Assembly: GCA_003156715.1 (NCBI GenBank)
Contig: PMHO01000054.1
Coordinates: 103,358-146,901, forward strand
DNA: 43,544 nt
Source: Candidatus Tityobacter terrigena
GTDB lineage: Bacteria; Vulcanimicrobiota; Vulcanimicrobiia; Vulcanimicrobiales; Vulcanimicrobiaceae
Reading direction: 5' to 3'
The notes below the pieces were generated by a model. That model saw only the letters and a list, made by a program, of their open reading frames with translations. It was not told the origin of the DNA and made no database searches. The translations under genes and the position numbers were made by a program. Shown piece by piece: positions 43,487 through 43,544 of the stretch. Position 1 is the stretch's first letter. Every line of letters starts with the position of its first letter.

Positions 43487-43544
43487 TTTCGGGCTGTCTC
43501 TTCCGCCCGGGCTTTGTCGCGGGGGGCCTTGCGATCGATCGAGA

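Noticed and set aside
1..43544. CRISPR arrays, tRNA and rRNA genes, insertion sequences
   Set aside because: No regularly spaced repeats, cloverleaf-like or conserved rRNA stretches, and no transposase reading frame were recognised; a covariance-model scan was not possible here.

Overview
This is a GC-rich bacterial chromosome segment, densely packed, with many GTG and TTG starts and repeated 4-nt stop/start overlaps. No rRNA, tRNA, CRISPR array, phage or transposase gene was recognised. No marker fixes the lineage. The mix of an expanded-type NHL/SMP-30-like secreted protein, a TreS-maltokinase fusion, beta-oxidation genes and a highly basic histone-like protein would suit a soil or rock-dwelling phylum such as Candidatus Eremiobacterota (WPS-2) or a neighbouring group. 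That assignment is a guess.

Layout. 1-9 kb: a truncated phosphodiester glycosidase coupled to a polysaccharide deacetylase; a Lys/Arg-only-charged histone-like gene with its own promoter, leader hairpin and terminator; an alpha/beta hydrolase, a small membrane protein, a NUDIX hydrolase, a DUF885 protein, an acyl-CoA ligase and a COG3910-type ATPase. 9-13.6 kb: isocitrate lyase, an MFS transporter, and a wrecked chimera of a HAD dehalogenase head and an AfsR/LuxR-type regulator tail. 13.6-18.2 kb: a complete minus-strand ABC importer, livK-livG-livF-livH-livM. 18.3-26.2 kb: a minus-strand trehalose operon treS-treZ-treY. 26-31 kb: small hypothetical genes, GNAT, Tpx, MsrB, an NHL-like secreted protein and a GlcG protein. 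30.5-33.1 kb: an APC permease and a Rieske oxygenase. 33.2-39.6 kb: beta-oxidation genes (enoyl-CoA hydratase, SDR, two acyl-CoA dehydrogenases), a methyltransferase and a lipoprotein. 39.7-43.5 kb: a glycine-zipper exported protein, GNAT, ATP-dependent DNA ligase and a LolA-like exported protein.

How the genes fit together. The acyl-CoA ligase, two acyl-CoA dehydrogenases, enoyl-CoA hydratase and SDR can feed acyl chains to acetyl-CoA, and isocitrate lyase opens the glyoxylate shunt. TreY/TreZ would make trehalose from alpha-glucans and TreS would interconvert it with maltose, which suits desiccation or osmotic stress; Tpx and MsrB add oxidative-stress repair.

Most notable: (1) the maltokinase half of the TreS fusion has lost both catalytic aspartates while keeping its scaffold, so it looks like a pseudokinase; (2) a roughly 100-bp three-tier palindromic repeat with a TGTAC/GTACA core occurs as two full copies plus one partial copy, only between convergent genes, and one copy supplies a neighbour's last codons and stop; (3) the HAD/AfsR chimera with a frameshift; (4) the histone-like gene's complete regulatory set; (5) a Tpx lacking the usual resolving cysteine.
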